Positions 12,101 to 23,700 are shown, counted from the stretch's first letter. The stretch: 64,000 bases of DNA from Ligula intestinalis (GCA_036362985.1 JAYGXS010000009.1:19904162-19968161); one strand, 5' to 3'. Translations and numbers: made by a program. Notes: generated by a model from the letters alone, not told the origin.

Positions 12101-15100
12101 TGATAATTTCTTGGACTGTCTGTGTACGCTGGTTTTCGGCGCTTTCTCTAATTCCTGGGATGGGGTTGCATTTGACCTTCCCTTTTTGTGTCTGAGGCGG
12201 GGGATCACATTTCACTTTCATCCAATTGTGTATTGTGCTGCACAAAACTGCATGCCGTGTGCTCCCCTGTAACAAATTTTATTCAGGTAGTGATATTCAC
12301 AAAATGAGACCCTCTGCGGGCTTCTAAAGCTTTAGTTTTGCCATCGTAGCATGGTTCGCTGTGGATATTGAACCCAGCGAATAGTGACACGAGCTGCACT
12401 AACAACCCCTTGGCCTCAAAACCACAATCAGCATGCTGTTTAGGTATCTGTCCGATCTCAAGTACGTTTAAGCAGAATTCTGAAGTGCGTTCAATATTAG
12501 AGGAGATTACGTAATTGGGGTTGGAATATTAACTATCCTGCAGAATAATTCCCACATATTTCTGGCTTGTAACCAGCCGCCTTAAATACCCACACTCGGA
12601 TAACGGTTACTTCTTATTTGGTATGACTTTTTGTCTATTTATTTTTGATGCTGTTTTAAGTTGAATCGGATTTTATACAAAGCGTCCTAAAATATGTTTT
12701 TACTCTTTTGTTAGGAAGTTACGTCTTGTTTAAATTGTATACCTGAAGAAGGGATACTTCCCGGCTTCATCAACGTTTGTACGCATGGGGTTTTAAAGAC
12801 GATGAAGCGAATATTCCCGCCGCATCGTACCTCTCCATTTACTAATGATATATATGAAATGCAGCATGGTGCACATCCACTGCAAAGCTTTGTGAATTCT
12901 TTTTAACAGCCTTAAGGCACCTTTACTTTTATTCTTACGAAAAGTCTATGGCTTGCGTAGTTTCATAAGTTCAAATATAGGTCAGGCTTAAAATGACTCC
13001 AATATTTGAAAAATTTTTGTGTGGCATCGGAAGCTACCCCTCTTTTCCGTAAAAAATTAATAGCGGCGTACTTTTCGACCAAATTTATGCAACAAGTACT
13101 ATTTTTTGTGCGTGATTTCTATCAGATATATTTGACGAGAAAATGTATTGGCCAGAAAGAAGCTTCTGTTGTGCATAACCCCCCCCCCCCACACCCCACT
13201 GCGTACTCCTCCCTAACCTATCGTTGATTCTTCGGGACGATAGGAAGGCACCTGCAGCCACTGGGTTGACTGACACTTGCGCTGCCTATCTCGCTGTCAG
13301 TATTTCAATGATGTAAAATATTATTTTAGCCGAAAATATATGTATTAAAAATAGAATTTGTTACTCACCGAGTTTACTATCTTGATCACTTTCTAGGCAG
13401 GGATTCGACAGGAGACGAAGCCTGCTTCCTCGCTGTTGTTTTCTTCCTTCTAGCTGTTGTCTTTTGCTAAAACTTTTCCTCTCCAGATATATTCCTTTTA
13501 TTGACTGTTGTTCTCTTTCTTAAAAACAGGATATTCGTGATAAATGGGCTTAAGTAGAACTGACATTATTTAATTTTTAATAGGCCTTCGCGCACCTTAT
13601 TCGTTCGCTCCTCCAAGGTCTGACGCTTTTTTCCTAACGGGTTCTGACTTTTTGGGTACTCTTTCGCCTCATAGTTGACACTCCAGATGTCGTTATTGGC
13701 AACGCGTAAACGCGCACTACGCATTGACTCTACCAATGCCAATGTCACGCCTTAAGAATGATTTATACTATTGGTTGAGCCCGGGTGAACTTTTGGCCTG
13801 CACTCTAGCTGGATGTGCGTCTGTACGTTGTGCCAACTGTCAGCACGTGTGTTATCTCACCCTCCTCCTCCTCCCCCCGCCCTCTGTCGCACTTTTGTTA
13901 GTCAAAATAAATTTCTGAACATTACTTAGCAAGAGCACTTTGGGAAGCGATGATTTATTAGGTGAATTTTCGAAACTGGAGTCCCAGTTCGTCTTCAGAC
14001 GTAGAGAAAAGCGAATTTGCCAAAACAGCTATCATCTTGAGTTCGTAGGAAAATCGATAATTCGGCAAAATTCCCATTCCGTTGACAACTGAATAGTCGT
14101 ATTGGCAAACAGCTGTTTTCGCTCATTCACTTCAAACCTGACATGGAAAATAAGCGAGTAAAGCGGGCAGTTTTTTACAGTGCTTATATCATTCTTGAAG
14201 TGGAGGCTGGATGAGGTGACTAATTGCCCCACTCTCTCCCCCCCCCCACCTCATGAACGATATAAGCACTGTACAGAACAGCCCGCTTTGCTCGCTTATT
14301 TTCCATGTCTCTGTAGAGGCCTGAATTGAATGACCGAAAACAGCTGTTTGCCAATGCGTTTTTAAAAATCGATAATGCCATGGCGTAGCCCTTGTGCCAG
14401 TACCCTGTTTTTTATTCCGTTCGAATTGGCTCGCTTCTCGCCCAGTTCTGTTTGAAGCAATTTATGAACACGTTTCCATGAATCAAACGTTAGAGTTCTC
14501 CATTTTTTACCAGCATTTGATCAAGTTGGCTGTGTCCGGGACAGTCAGTCGTATTTCACGTTGTAAATGACACTGCACAACACTTCTCAGGTGGTGCCTT
14601 AAATGTGCACAGAATACAATACAAACTTGTGTCTCGTAAACGAGCAACTTCCGTTAGCATTACAATGACTTACAAGCATCCTCGGCACTCGGTTTACACT
14701 TTAAGCGATTTTTTACACCGACACAGTGTCTGGTTATGTCAAATTCCTAACAGTAGAGATCCCTTCTTTTATTTTCTTCCCGTATTTTAAACCCTCGGGA
14801 AAATGTTTTCAAGCACCTTTTAATCAATGCTATTATGCGCTTGATCCTGGGTTATTTCATTTTGGATTTGTTGGTCTTAGCAGAGCCCCCAAGAGGGCCG
14901 ATGATCTCTCCCTCTACAGTTATTTAAGTTTTCTTGAGGAGTTGGTTGACATTTGATGGTTTACCACCAAAACTAATTGCTATGATCAAGTCGTACTACA
15001 GCTCCACCACTGCGCGGGTTTTAGTCCACAACAACCTCTCAGAACCCTTCGCTATTCGGTCAGGCGTTCGGCAAGGCTGTGTCCTGTCGCCCATCTTTAA

Positions 15101-18100
15101 CTACGCCATTGACTGGGTTCTCGGGAATGCCCTGTGAGAAAGGGAAGGTATTGAGCTTGCAACTGGATGCCAGTTGCCTGACCTCGACTATGCAGATGAT
15201 ATCGCTTTACTAGCATCAAGCTTTGGCAATCTCCAGTCTATGGTGTCACGGGTTAACGAGGTCGTGAAATCGGTCGGTTTGGCCGTAAACGCTGGGAAGA
15301 CCAAAGTGTTTTAATGCTGCATTTCTGGCGAAGAGAAGGTACCTCTCGAGATTAGTGGCTGTCAACTTGAAGAAGTCGACAGTTTCAAGTACTTGAGAGC
15401 GAGGTTGCTGCCGAATGGACAAAGTAAGGATGACATTGTCCCCCGAATCTACGCAGCACGACGAGTGTTCTCCTGCCTTCGGAAGTGATTATGAACCCGA
15501 CGCGATATTTCTTTCTCAACTTAGATCCGCGTGTACCGTGCATCTGTGCGGTCCGTCTCCCTATATGGATGCGAATGTTGGGCTATGTGCGTGGAGAATG
15601 AACAGGAACTGGAAGTCTTTGACCACTACTGTCTGAGGATCATCCTTCGTGTGAAGTATAGCTTCTTCGTCTCAAATGAGACAGTCCGCACTCGTTGTGA
15701 CAAAATCACAAGGATATCCTAGGCCATTCAGGAAAGACGGCTGAGGTGGTTTGGATACGTTCCTCGTCGCCATCCTCAAGAGCTCAGTGCTACTGCTCTC
15801 GACTTGAAACCGTTGCTTAATTGGAAAGGTAGAAGAGGGGGTCAACTCAAAACCTGGCTCGGCTCAGTCCGTCAGGACATGGAAGTGGATCTCTTACATT
15901 CGGTCTCCGGCGCTGGCGAAGAAAATGGATCGAACCGTCCAGGTCTGCGGCCACGGATCGTCGTGCACGGAGAAGCACCATAGGGACATCATTGAGGCCA
16001 TCTAGATCAGTCATGATCGCAGCCGTAACAAGTGCAAGTACAAGTTGGTTGACCCAATTGTGAGAAAACTCGCGGCTCCGGTGGGAGTCAAATCCGCACT
16101 GCAGGGAAGTGTTTTTGCGCAGCCAACGCTCTATCAATTAAGCTATGACGCACGCCGTGCACCATGAATTTTATCACATTTCTATCGACTTTACCCGCCC
16201 AATTTACCGTTCGTATGGAGTCCACCATGACGGAACAGCAAGCTGGCTGCCATCACAAGAGTCTTCGTTTCCTGATGAGGATGGAGACTTTAGGATCGGG
16301 AACCTTCTCTCTTTAACGGGTCCGTTTGTAGCTATGATAGAATCAATACCTCGTTCCTGTTTTTCTTCTTTCGCTTCGTTAAATTATCTTCGTCATAAAG
16401 AAATCGGTATATTGTTGTTACTCTTGACTGCATCACTCTGTTCGTCGATTCTTTTTGTGTTCGCGCATCCCGTTCTCTCCTTGTCATTCAAATCCACTTC
16501 GATTATTCCTCCGAATGTGATAAATAACCGCAAGCTGGTATTTGAACCATCTTGTCAATTGCACTGGAAATGTGAGGCGCCCACTACCGAACGTCACACT
16601 TCGTTAATGTGTGTCAGCTTTGGTCTTCCTTATAGCGGTCTTGTTTCCTGTGCAGTGATTGGCACGATCTCTAGGGGTAAGGTGTGGGGGGGGGGGTGGA
16701 CGGTTCACTGAACAAGACAATTACTTCATCTGATTAAATCTGATGGAGGGAGATTAAAATTGTTGACTTGGAGGCTTTCATTGAGTAGCTTGATTATCGA
16801 ACTAGCTTCAGTCGGGCGCTCTTTTTTGCCTGAGACATTACTGATGTAATTAGTCGAATTATGAAAAGAATTTTCATTACTGAAAACCGAGCGAGGTGAC
16901 TTTAAGAGTCCACATACCATATGATCGCAATGAAAACAAAAGATGTTTAAGCGCGGTGTACCTGCTTACCTGCCTTTTCCAGCCCGCATTTTTGTGACAG
17001 CGCAAGTGCTTACTGTAGATTATTAAGTAGTTCTGTTTTTTCGTCCTAGATCCTTCGTGCGCACATGATGCACGCAGCAGCAAGCCTGTTTACAGGCCAC
17101 CTTCTTCTTTCTCTCCTACTCGAGGTTGCCTCACCCTTCGTCTGCACTCGAACACGCGATGATCGTCTCTCTTGTTCTCACACTTTGCATTCCTGTGCAT
17201 CTTCCGGTTTCTTTGCAGTGAATCGTCGCCTGAGAGGCAAGCATATACGTATTCCTTTATTTAAAACATTTTTTCCCAGGCAAGCGAAAACAGCAGGATT
17301 TATTTGTACAATTTTTGAAGAGCTTGTCAACTGCTTCCTCTCTTTGCATGAATAAGATAACAAGTGGCGAAAACAGCAATTTGAATTTCCACAGAATCAT
17401 TATATAACAGCAAGGCCATTTTTAACGCGGCTAATAGTCGATAATAATGTCACCTTTAAACTTTGGAAGTAACAGAGTAAAAGATTGATTAAATGTAGGT
17501 ATGCGATTATCGGGACAGTTGGAGCTTAGCCACATGGTCTAACTGCTTACATGGGTCGGGTTTCTCCCGCCATATATAGGCTGCTTCCATGTAACGCAAG
17601 TTCCAATTTGTTCGTGCTCGAACAAGAACTCGGCTAGATGTGTTGAGGTCAACAGACTGACCGCTGTCTAACAGGCGTTTTCTAATGGAGGACCGTGTAA
17701 CTTTGTTTTCTTGTCTACAAAGTAAATTAGGCAAATGTTCAGCGGCCCTGGTCACCAATTACCCTTTCGCACGGCGAATGTGTTTGTATCCGTAACTGCA
17801 TTTGGATTCATAAACACAGTTTGAGGTGGCGTGCAAAGGCAAGGCATCCTTTGTCCGGTTAACTGGAAGGCCTTAATTGGGAGTGAGGAGCACTAGTTCA
17901 GCTGCATTGTACGTTCTCTCTATGGTGCAACGTAGCCGTCGCTTTATTGTATCAGAGATATTGTCTCCTATTTTTATCCTGATTTTGAGAACTCCAATGG
18001 TTTTTTTCTGTTTGTTTCGACAGCTTCTCCAAAAAACCTCTGTGCGATCCTCTCCCTTTCCAAGCAGCGTTTTGCATACCTCCTGGAAGCCATCTTTTTT

Positions 18101-21100
18101 CATGCCTTGTGTGCTGTCCTCATCTGTTGCCTCTGCACGGTGTACTTTATGTGAGTTTATTTTGTGGTCTGTTGTTCACCTAGGCGTCACGCGCTCTTCG
18201 TAGTACATAAACTTCTGCAGTCTTTTGTCTTCGGAGTCTAATTGGTTAGATACAACCTGGTGTCACCTCGTGGTCTGCAATTGGAATCCTTCATCCACTC
18301 TGCGTACTCGGCTCTACACCATTCTGCCCATCTACATAATTCATCTGCTCTTTGCTGTGGCAGGTCCCACTGTTGTTCAAGTACTAGCAGACTCCTGCCT
18401 CGGTCTACCACTTCTCCTCAGGCTGTCCTCTCTCGTCTGCCGACGTCAAAAGAGGTAACCGATGTCGTTTTGCTGATGAAGTGATTAATCGGCCGTTAGA
18501 TAGGCTTTGCAGTTACGTACTTTAGGCTGTTGCAAATTATCGGACGTCAATTGTGCAAGAAGTACCGAGCTTATTTGTATAGTGCTCAATTACCGGGCCT
18601 TTCTTTGCATCATCTGGTGGCGGGCCTATGAGTGATAAGTACGCTTAGGCCAATCTGTGATCAGTTCCATTTTCTTCAGTTTGTTTGGTATCGATAATAG
18701 GCAATATCTTTAAAGAAGTCTATTGGTGAACTATCACTGCATATGGATTTGTACACACTCGCTCAAAATAATGTTAATTTAAAAATAGTACTCACAAACT
18801 ATAAGTAGTTTTATTTTGCAAATAACTATTGTCTGGAGTTCGTGTTGTATAAGTTCGTGTTCATACTGTCGGCGGACAACAAGGAATACATACAGTAGGT
18901 TGCCAAACTCATGCAATCCTACGATTTTTACAAGTAACTCCCTCTTGCTCAAACGCAGCCCAAGCTGTGGCTCCCAAAGTCTTACAGCACTAAAGTTATG
19001 ATCGTTCTTCACAATAGGGCATATTATGATTTATGAAGGAATGTAACGTTTTATAGAAACTTCAGCTTTTTTAACGAAGTGGAAAATTCCGAAAAAAGTG
19101 GAAATCGGGCGTACTAGGTAGAAAGTGCTTTCTCTACATAGTAATTCTATTGTTCTGTTGCCCGTCGCGTGCATAATTTAGAGCGAAATTAAGCTGAGGC
19201 ATTTTCGTGCGCAGGTTCGTGTTTTGTCTACGGACATGAGCCGAGAAGTGCCACTGAAACATACCCTCAAAGTGCAATCTTTGCTCAAGGCCGTGCAGTA
19301 TTTTGTAAATTAAGATGCAACCACTTCCTGGCTGTCTGTAGTAGAGAGAATAAATGTAGGCCTTTCCGTCTTTCTATGTAAGAATGGTTTTTTAGACAGT
19401 TTTGTCCATTTGCTCTGTTCTCAAGACACCTTTTAGATCAAATAAGCAGACTTCTCACGATTCTGGAAACTTTAAGTATTTTTCAGTTTATCCCAAATGA
19501 GCAGAGAAAGGACGATATCCTCGCAGGCTTTTGAGGAAATTCACGGTCCCGTCTCGATATTCTACTTGCCCGAAGGAACCGTGTGCTCCCGGCCTCCGTT
19601 CAATCAGTCTTCCTGTATGCGTGGAGAGGAAGAGGAGACAATCTAAGCTTGTTGTGATGGCATCACTTGAATATTTCGTATTATCAATGCGCAGTAACTT
19701 GGGCTACCCCCTTCATTCACACCCCCATGCCCACATGAAGAGTCGCTCTATTAAAACCCTGCTTCCGATCTGTATGCCACTTGTTTTCCCACTGGAAAAG
19801 TTATATCTGTGGCATTCTTGAAGCATTTCCTAAAGGGCATGATCACAGGCCTAACGCGTACGGGTAAATAAGCAGCCGGCATTGAGCACGCCTCATTACA
19901 CACTAAGTGTGCCCGAGTCAGTTGAGCCATGATACAAGAGTTATTTGTAAAAATAATGCTACTAACAGATTGTGAATACTATACTTAAAGTGAATATGTT
20001 TAAGCGCATGTGTACCAATGTATGTCGCGCACTGGTATGTAGACAATTGTGTTTTCAAAGACATTGCCTATTACCCTCACCGAATAAACTGAGCCGATCT
20101 GAGTGTTGGCCTCGCCTAGCCATTTGTCATTATAACCTGGTATTAGTTGATGCGTGTAGATTGCCAGTCAAATCGGTCGGCCGTCGCCTTTCGTATTTAC
20201 CGTGCTAACGAAAAGAAAGAATTGGATTCAAGAATTTGAGTGCGATCATTATGTAATCAGTAAGGGCTGAGCTCCATACAGAAGCTATTTGAGAGTTCGT
20301 ATTGACCATAGCTGCTGACTTGCTACTTTTAAGTAGGTCGGAGTTAGGCCTATCCCTCATTTCCCTTCATATTTTAACCACTAGGAGCTCTATCCTATTC
20401 TTGTTGGTTAATAGGCATCATTCATTAAACCAATATGAGTTGATTTTAATCGATTTTATTTTCCTGATACTTTTCACCTATCTTTTTAGCTCGTTAAACG
20501 AATTATCATCAGCTTTAATTTATTTTCTAGTGTTCTCTTTTCACACACTAAATACGCATCACGTGCTCCTTAATCAAATATTTAACCACGATTTTCGTCA
20601 GAAACTTGGCTGTGGAGCTTCTAAAATTGGATGGCCTCACAATTAATCGCTAACTCAGTAAGAAATTGAAGGAAATTGCTAAAACCACTGTCATTCTGTA
20701 CCTGTTTACTATTACGATTGAACTTCTTCTTAGTGCTTGCTGGTATGTGGCACTTTGTCTTTTTTTAAGATGACCATTTGTGGAGCGTTTAATCAGTTCA
20801 TTCCCAAGGGTCAATCTGCTGTCAGTCCCATTTAAATGTTTTGAAAACTATTTAATTTTCGTAATAAAATTGCGTCTGACGTAGTCTTCTCCACCGTGAC
20901 TCCTCGATGAGGTCCGTCATAGGGTCGTGCAGGAATGGCGACTTGCGCTGGATCGTACCGATAATAAACTTTTTCTGCGTCTATCTGGCTCTCTCCCCAT
21001 CCCCCAGACCCACAGCAAAATTTTGGGGTCGGTCCGGATCGCAGCTGAGTGCGAGAGCCATTCAACCTGACTTGCAGTCCGCCAGTCAGCTACTCTACAT

Positions 21101-21746
21101 TACAAGACACACATTGGGCTGGCCACGCGGTGCAATTCATTCAGTTGGCAACCCTCCAAGGCACTGCTTTTAGCGCACTGTGATATCTTCAAGCGTGTCT
21201 GATTGTTTATAGTGAGGCTCTAACCTCACTCTCTGGCTCACTTCCAACAACAGGTCCCCAGTTTAGCTGGTCAGCTGTCTGATGTGTTGTCACACCGATA
21301 AAAAAAGCAGACATTCATTGTTACTTCCAAAATTCCTAGTTAATTTTGCTCCTCTTGCGCTTTTCTCTGCATCCTAAATTCTGCCTTCTTAATGTGTCCC
21401 TTTTCCTTACGACAAAATGTAGTGCTTCCAGGTCCCTGTCGGTAGCCCCTTCCAACTCATTGCTCCTTCTGCTCTTCGCATGTTCTCTTCTGTTTCACGA
21501 CGGCCTTGCCCACCTGCTGCTCTCCATCTGGGTATTTTCTCGGGTGAGTTTTCAAAAATTCGTAAATCATCAGGATTGTTCTCGTTAATTACGCGATTTC
21601 GGATTTTCAGGGCAAAAGATTGCTGATAGTGATCACTCCACACTTCGGTGTAGTCTCTTGGTTTTTCTATTGACGCCACTAACTGGCGCAGTCCTCCACC
21701 ACTTTCAAACCCATTTATTGTGTAGCCGTGGGCCTGAACGATAGCC
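5890..21746 (-). CDS. unrecognised charged protein, 3' part of a minus-strand gene (3 exons, gene span)
   Basis: In transcription order the exons are 21746 (or 21733) to 21411, 11465 to 11065, and 6128 to 5890. Each junction keeps frame: phase 2 (TC|A, Ser), then phase 1 (A|CC, Thr). Together they encode about 320 C-terminal residues. Segments are AHGYTINGFESGGGLRQLVA, DYTEVWSDHYQQSF and KIRNRVINENNPDD in the first exon, TPSYLTSPTTLKKLRMDAQL and DPDRLVKIVRQGLP in the second, and ERWFDDDDPQAAVVEKMRK and HRLKTFYSRNNKAYTFK in the last. There is no membrane segment; basic and acidic helices suggest a soluble scaffold or cytoskeletal protein. That is inference, and I do not recognise the family. 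Confidence 0.6.
6700..7030 (+). repeat. unclassified dispersed repeat R1, copy 1
   Basis: This stretch and 20320-20645 share blocks in the same order: TCGGCCTATCC, GTTAGTCAATAGGA, TTGATCGATTTTATCC, CGGCTTTAATTTATTTTCTA, and AACTTGG...GGCTTCTA. It is AT-rich with no coding frame. Confidence 0.55.
7792..7816 (+). repeat. (CAC)n microsatellite
   Basis: Eight CAC units. On the minus strand they code a Trp run in a spurious frame. Confidence 0.9.
8230..8590 (-). mobile_element. SINE family B fragment
   Basis: It shares GATACTGACACTCGTTCATTAGCGGAACTC and the block with CCGCACAGCAGATAGCATTGCCGG with copies at 61890, 35740 and 58900. The tRNA-like part has decayed. Confidence 0.45.
8590..9165. mobile_element. 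terminal-inverted-repeat element, about 0.57 kb, non-autonomous (copy 1)
   Basis: The left end (GTAGCTTGTGTCGGCCCAC near 8597, then TTCCGCAAAAACGGTGGTTA at 8643) reappears inverted at the right end (TAACCACCGTTTTCGTTGGA at 9094, then GGACCTACATGAGCTAC). The arms are about 110 bp. The core includes TTTTCGGGAAATTCAAG and TTTGATAATCGCGTTTTTCC. No ORF is present. Confidence 0.65.
9716..9860 (-). mobile_element. SINE family B fragment
   Basis: CAGCAACCGCAAAGCGGCTCGTATTACGGGCAGAG and TTAGCTGTCATCAGCTAGCCATAC match the family B block. It is truncated before the B box. Confidence 0.45.
10070..10200 (+). repeat. dispersed repeat R3, copy 1
   Basis: CTCTTGACACCGGGCACAGG, then TGAGGGAAGCGAGAGTG and TCACTTAAAAC, match 34385-34500 in the same order. 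Confidence 0.5.
10385..11060 (+). repeat. direct tandem duplication next to an exon donor
   Basis: Segment 10385-10670 and segment 10778-11060 share CTAGGACTCCTACTGGTGG, CGCCGCTTGTCCA, CTCCTATGC, CTTCCAATTGTGC and GTGTAAAT in order. The second copy ends at the 5' splice site of the minus-strand exon at 11065. Confidence 0.55.
11065..11465 (-). CDS. minus-strand gene, penultimate exon
   Basis: The exon lies between the acceptor CTGCCTTACAG and the donor CCCA|GTAAGT and is 401 nt. It encodes MPPGRAEDGVKGLCMADFR, TPSYLTSPTTLKKLRMDAQL, EVLMGGQVVAASDRR and DWRHYVREEAGELQLLP. It is GC-rich against AT-rich flanks. It leaves phase 1 and joins the last exon to give a Thr codon. Confidence 0.6.
11480..14030. 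other. intron of the minus-strand gene; no feature recognised
   Basis: A C run lies at 13181-13190, and a weak CTGAAGAAGGGA hairpin at 12742-12766 lacks the GAAAC half. Open frames at 11886-12275 overlap on both strands and look non-coding. Confidence 0.45.
14040..14385. mobile_element. foldback / MITE-like inverted repeat
   Basis: The arm near 14095-14195 (TTGGCAAACAGCTGTTTTCG, GACATGGAAAATAAGCGAGT, ACAGTGCTTATATCATTC) is repeated in reverse at 14253-14362, with a spacer of roughly 40 bp holding a C run. The arms are about 110-130 bp and 85-90% alike. There is no coding capacity. Confidence 0.7.
14935..16045 (+). pseudogene. RTE-type non-LTR retrotransposon, reverse transcriptase remnant (copy 2, best preserved)
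   Basis: Reading across a few stops gives LTFDGLPPKLIAMIKSYYS, SGVRQGCVLSPIFNYAIDW (motif B), LDYADDIALLASSFGNLQS with an intact YADD near 15190, LPNGQSKDDIV, and SLYGCECWAMCVENEQELEV in the C-terminal domain. Stops at 15134 and 15312 and frameshifts inactivate it. The 3' tail is followed directly by an inverted SINE. Confidence 0.85.
16040..16262 (-). mobile_element. tRNA-derived SINE, family A (copy 1)
   Basis: On the minus strand a tRNA-like head (A box around 16140, B box in GGATTTGACTCCCACCGGAG at 16076-16095) follows a 5' block ending CACGGCGTGCGTC, and the element ends GAGTTTTCTCACAATTGGGT. The end abuts the 3' tail of RTE copy 2, so a shared 3'-end mechanism is possible. Confidence 0.65.
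17490..18200 (-). pseudogene. Penelope-like element, C-terminal RT plus GIY-YIG remnant (copy 1)
   Basis: On the minus strand, IGDNISDTIKRRLRCTIERT and YNAAELVLL are the linker before the endonuclease. CVYEFKCSYGYKHI is the GIY-YIG core, followed by LVTRAAEHLPNLLCRQENKV, LLDSGQSVDLNTSSRVL and EAAYIWREKPDPCKQLDHVA. One stop interrupts the endonuclease. Confidence 0.7.
18885..19130 (-). repeat. unclassified dispersed repeat R2, copy 1
   Basis: About 240 bp match 42610-42855 in inverted orientation at roughly 90% identity (for example TACTAGGTAG side, GGCATATTATGATTTATGAAG, CAAGTAACTCCCTCTTGCTC). The high identity suggests recent amplification. Confidence 0.65.
20320..20645 (+). repeat. unclassified dispersed repeat R1, copy 2
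   Basis: This is a direct-orientation partner of the 6700-7030 repeat. The weak open frame of 114 codons seen here is AT-rich repeat and probably not a gene. Confidence 0.55.
21411..21746 (-). CDS. minus-strand gene, upstream exon
   Basis: The acceptor is either TTTTTGTTAG at 21747 or CGTTCAG at 21734. The frame is open through AHGYTINGFESGGGLRQLVA, EKPRDYTEVWSDHYQQSF, DDLRIFENSPEKIPRWRAAG and MSWKGLPTGTWKHYIL. The donor TTGTC|GTAAGG leaves phase 2, which fits the next exon. Without splicing the frame would stop one codon later. A possible exon further upstream on the same strand is at 24429-24313 (see the separate entry). Confidence 0.55.
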
Positions 21747-21759
21747 CTAACAAAAATTA

Positions 21760-22700
21760 TTGCTATTGCCCGAAACCTATCGCTGTCCGTTTGCCTTTAT
21801 GATGTTGGTTGGTTAGTAGCCCCTGTTGAGTCAGGAGTCCCCGCTGGAGTCCAAACTGGGTGCAGTTGGGAGACGGAGAAAAGCCGCGAACTCAGCCGGC
21901 TTGAGCCAAAGGTCCACGGGGGTGAGTTGGGTGCCCGGCCGGGAACTGCAGGCGAACAGATGCTAACAGTCATCCGAAGAAACACAGCAGTCAGGTATGG
22001 AGGGGTTGCCGATGTTGGTACTGGCGAAGGACCATTGAGTAGCCACTGCGCATTTGAGCCAGAGTACAGCAAGTGACCCTCGGGAGATGTTGTTCTGAGA
22101 CCGCAATTGGAGGTGGATAGCCACCCAAAAGGTCCAAGGGACGGTAACCTCGTTTCTCCTCGATAACGACTCTCTGGTGGAGACGCTGGAAGCCTGTCTT
22201 GGCGGCATAGCTATCAACGGGCGGATCCGTTTTGTCTGGGCTCAAGAACGTGGCAACTATGGTGATTAGGATGGCCGGGTTGCGAACAGGTCCACCAGAA
22301 CTGCTGGCCTAAGTGTTGTAAGGGGCAACCGGCAGGATAGAAGCCTCTGCATGAAGGTAATCGATAGGCGACATTTTATAGCTGCCCGTGTTCGTGCGGA
22401 GGGCAGCGTTCTGTGCTGACTGAAGGCAGCAGAGGCTGGAAGAACTGATTGTGAGAGGCCAGATTGGTGCCGCATATGTGAGATGCGGCTTGGCCAGCGC
22501 TTTGAATGTGATCGCCAGCGTCTCTTTCGCGCAGCCCCAGGATCTGCCCGCAAGAGCCTTTACGGGGCATGTGATCTGGCGTTAAAGGGGTTTGCGCTTC
22601 GCCACCTGCCCTACTTTGACTTCTCCAGAACAAGTAGTACACGTTGAATCTGTCTCTGAACGCTGTCTGATTGACCGTAACCACGTTGATAGTACTGTCC
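21760..22700. other. GC-rich stretch of unknown nature
   Basis: It is markedly richer in G and C than its surroundings, with overlapping minus-strand frames of 80-100 codons and no splice-linked pattern. It may be an old retroelement segment. Confidence 0.35.
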
Positions 22701-23194
22701 TGTTAGTGTCAAGCTAGGACGACGTCAAATGTCAGTCAGTCTATTTTGAGTAAATGACAGAAGCCCTTAAAAACGGTATTTGAGCGATTTAGGTATGCAT
22801 GACAAGCTCTTCAGTTGTAAAGTGCGAAATGCCTCAAAATACTTATGAAATACGAGGCGTTGGCGCAATAACAAACTACAACACGCTCGTAACTCAATTT
22901 TAAAATTCTTACCCCAGGCAACGTAAATAAGCTGTCTATCGAAATCAAGGGAGTAGTATATAATCTGTTATGTAATTCGCTGTGACCGTTAGCAGCCGTC
23001 CCATGCACACGCTCACACACGTTGGCAAAGACTTTCACTATCGAATGACTCCTTGAGAAAAAATCTGAATTGTGGATTTGGGCGGAAAATTTCCTTTTTC
23101 TGCTGGCAATCATTGCCTCTGAGATTCTATCTTGGTTTCATTTTAAAAAGATCTTCCCACTTGACATCCACATCACTTCCCCTTAGTGACTGAA

Positions 23195-23462
23195 ACTTCT
23201 GTCTTCTTCGTAGTAGAAGGGCTAGAGATTTACGACAGGTTCTAATGCCGGAGAAGACAAGGGAGACTGGAATCGCCGTTTCTGGTTTATTAGCCGTCGT
23301 CAGTCAGTCATACCCAACGCCAAGTGGTGCACCATCCGAGGCTCGAACTCGCGACCTTTTTCATCACAGTCAGAAGTCTAACTCTCCGGCTGTTGAGGTG
23401 GGGGTTCGTTGTGTAGCCGGTTTACATCGGCAGGTATTGACGCTCGTTGATTAACGTCAGGT
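23195..23462 (-). mobile_element. SINE family B copy
   Basis: On the minus strand, GGTCGCGAGTTCGAGCCTCG is a tRNA-type B box. On the plus strand GACAAGGGAGACTGGAATCG and TTAGCCGTCGTCAGTCAGTC mark the family body. It is flanked by a short RT scrap at 23457. Confidence 0.6.
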
Positions 23463-23700
23463 GCTGCTCGTAGTTATCTGTTTAAGTTCAGGGACAGCCT
23501 TCGTAGCACGTCGCTGGGCATCTTCAAAATTCCCCTTGTCTTTTCGAAGTCGAGGCCACCAAATCTGAGCCGCCTGCTTCAGGTGCGGCCGCACGAATAC
23601 TCCATATGGTTTTCTAACGGGATCTGCATTCAAGTTAACAAATGTTCTGGGTACAGCGCTCACAGTCAACATTGCTCTCGTTGCGACTTTGGAGTCCTGG
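23457..23700 (-). pseudogene. non-LTR reverse transcriptase C-terminal scrap
   Basis: PYGVFVRPHLKQAAQIWWPR followed by RKDKGNFEDAQRRATKAVPE is the segment after the thumb that is typical of CR1/L1-like elements (VRPHLEYA..W.P...D...E..QRRATK). Only about 70 codons remain. Confidence 0.65.

Noticed and set aside
12742..12790. Sixth hammerhead-like motif
   Set aside because: CTGAAGA and a hairpin are present, but the GAAAC half is missing.
16145..16711. 188-codon plus-strand frame
   Set aside because: It starts inside an inverted SINE and runs through low-complexity sequence with no motif or splice logic.
17065..17355. Possible signal-peptide exon (MMHAAASLFTGHLLLSLL)
   Set aside because: A single weak hydrophobic frame with no convincing donor and no partner exon.
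19495..19830. Further RTE C-terminal fragment
   Set aside because: Only a few residues (SVFLYAW) resemble the family; too weak to call.
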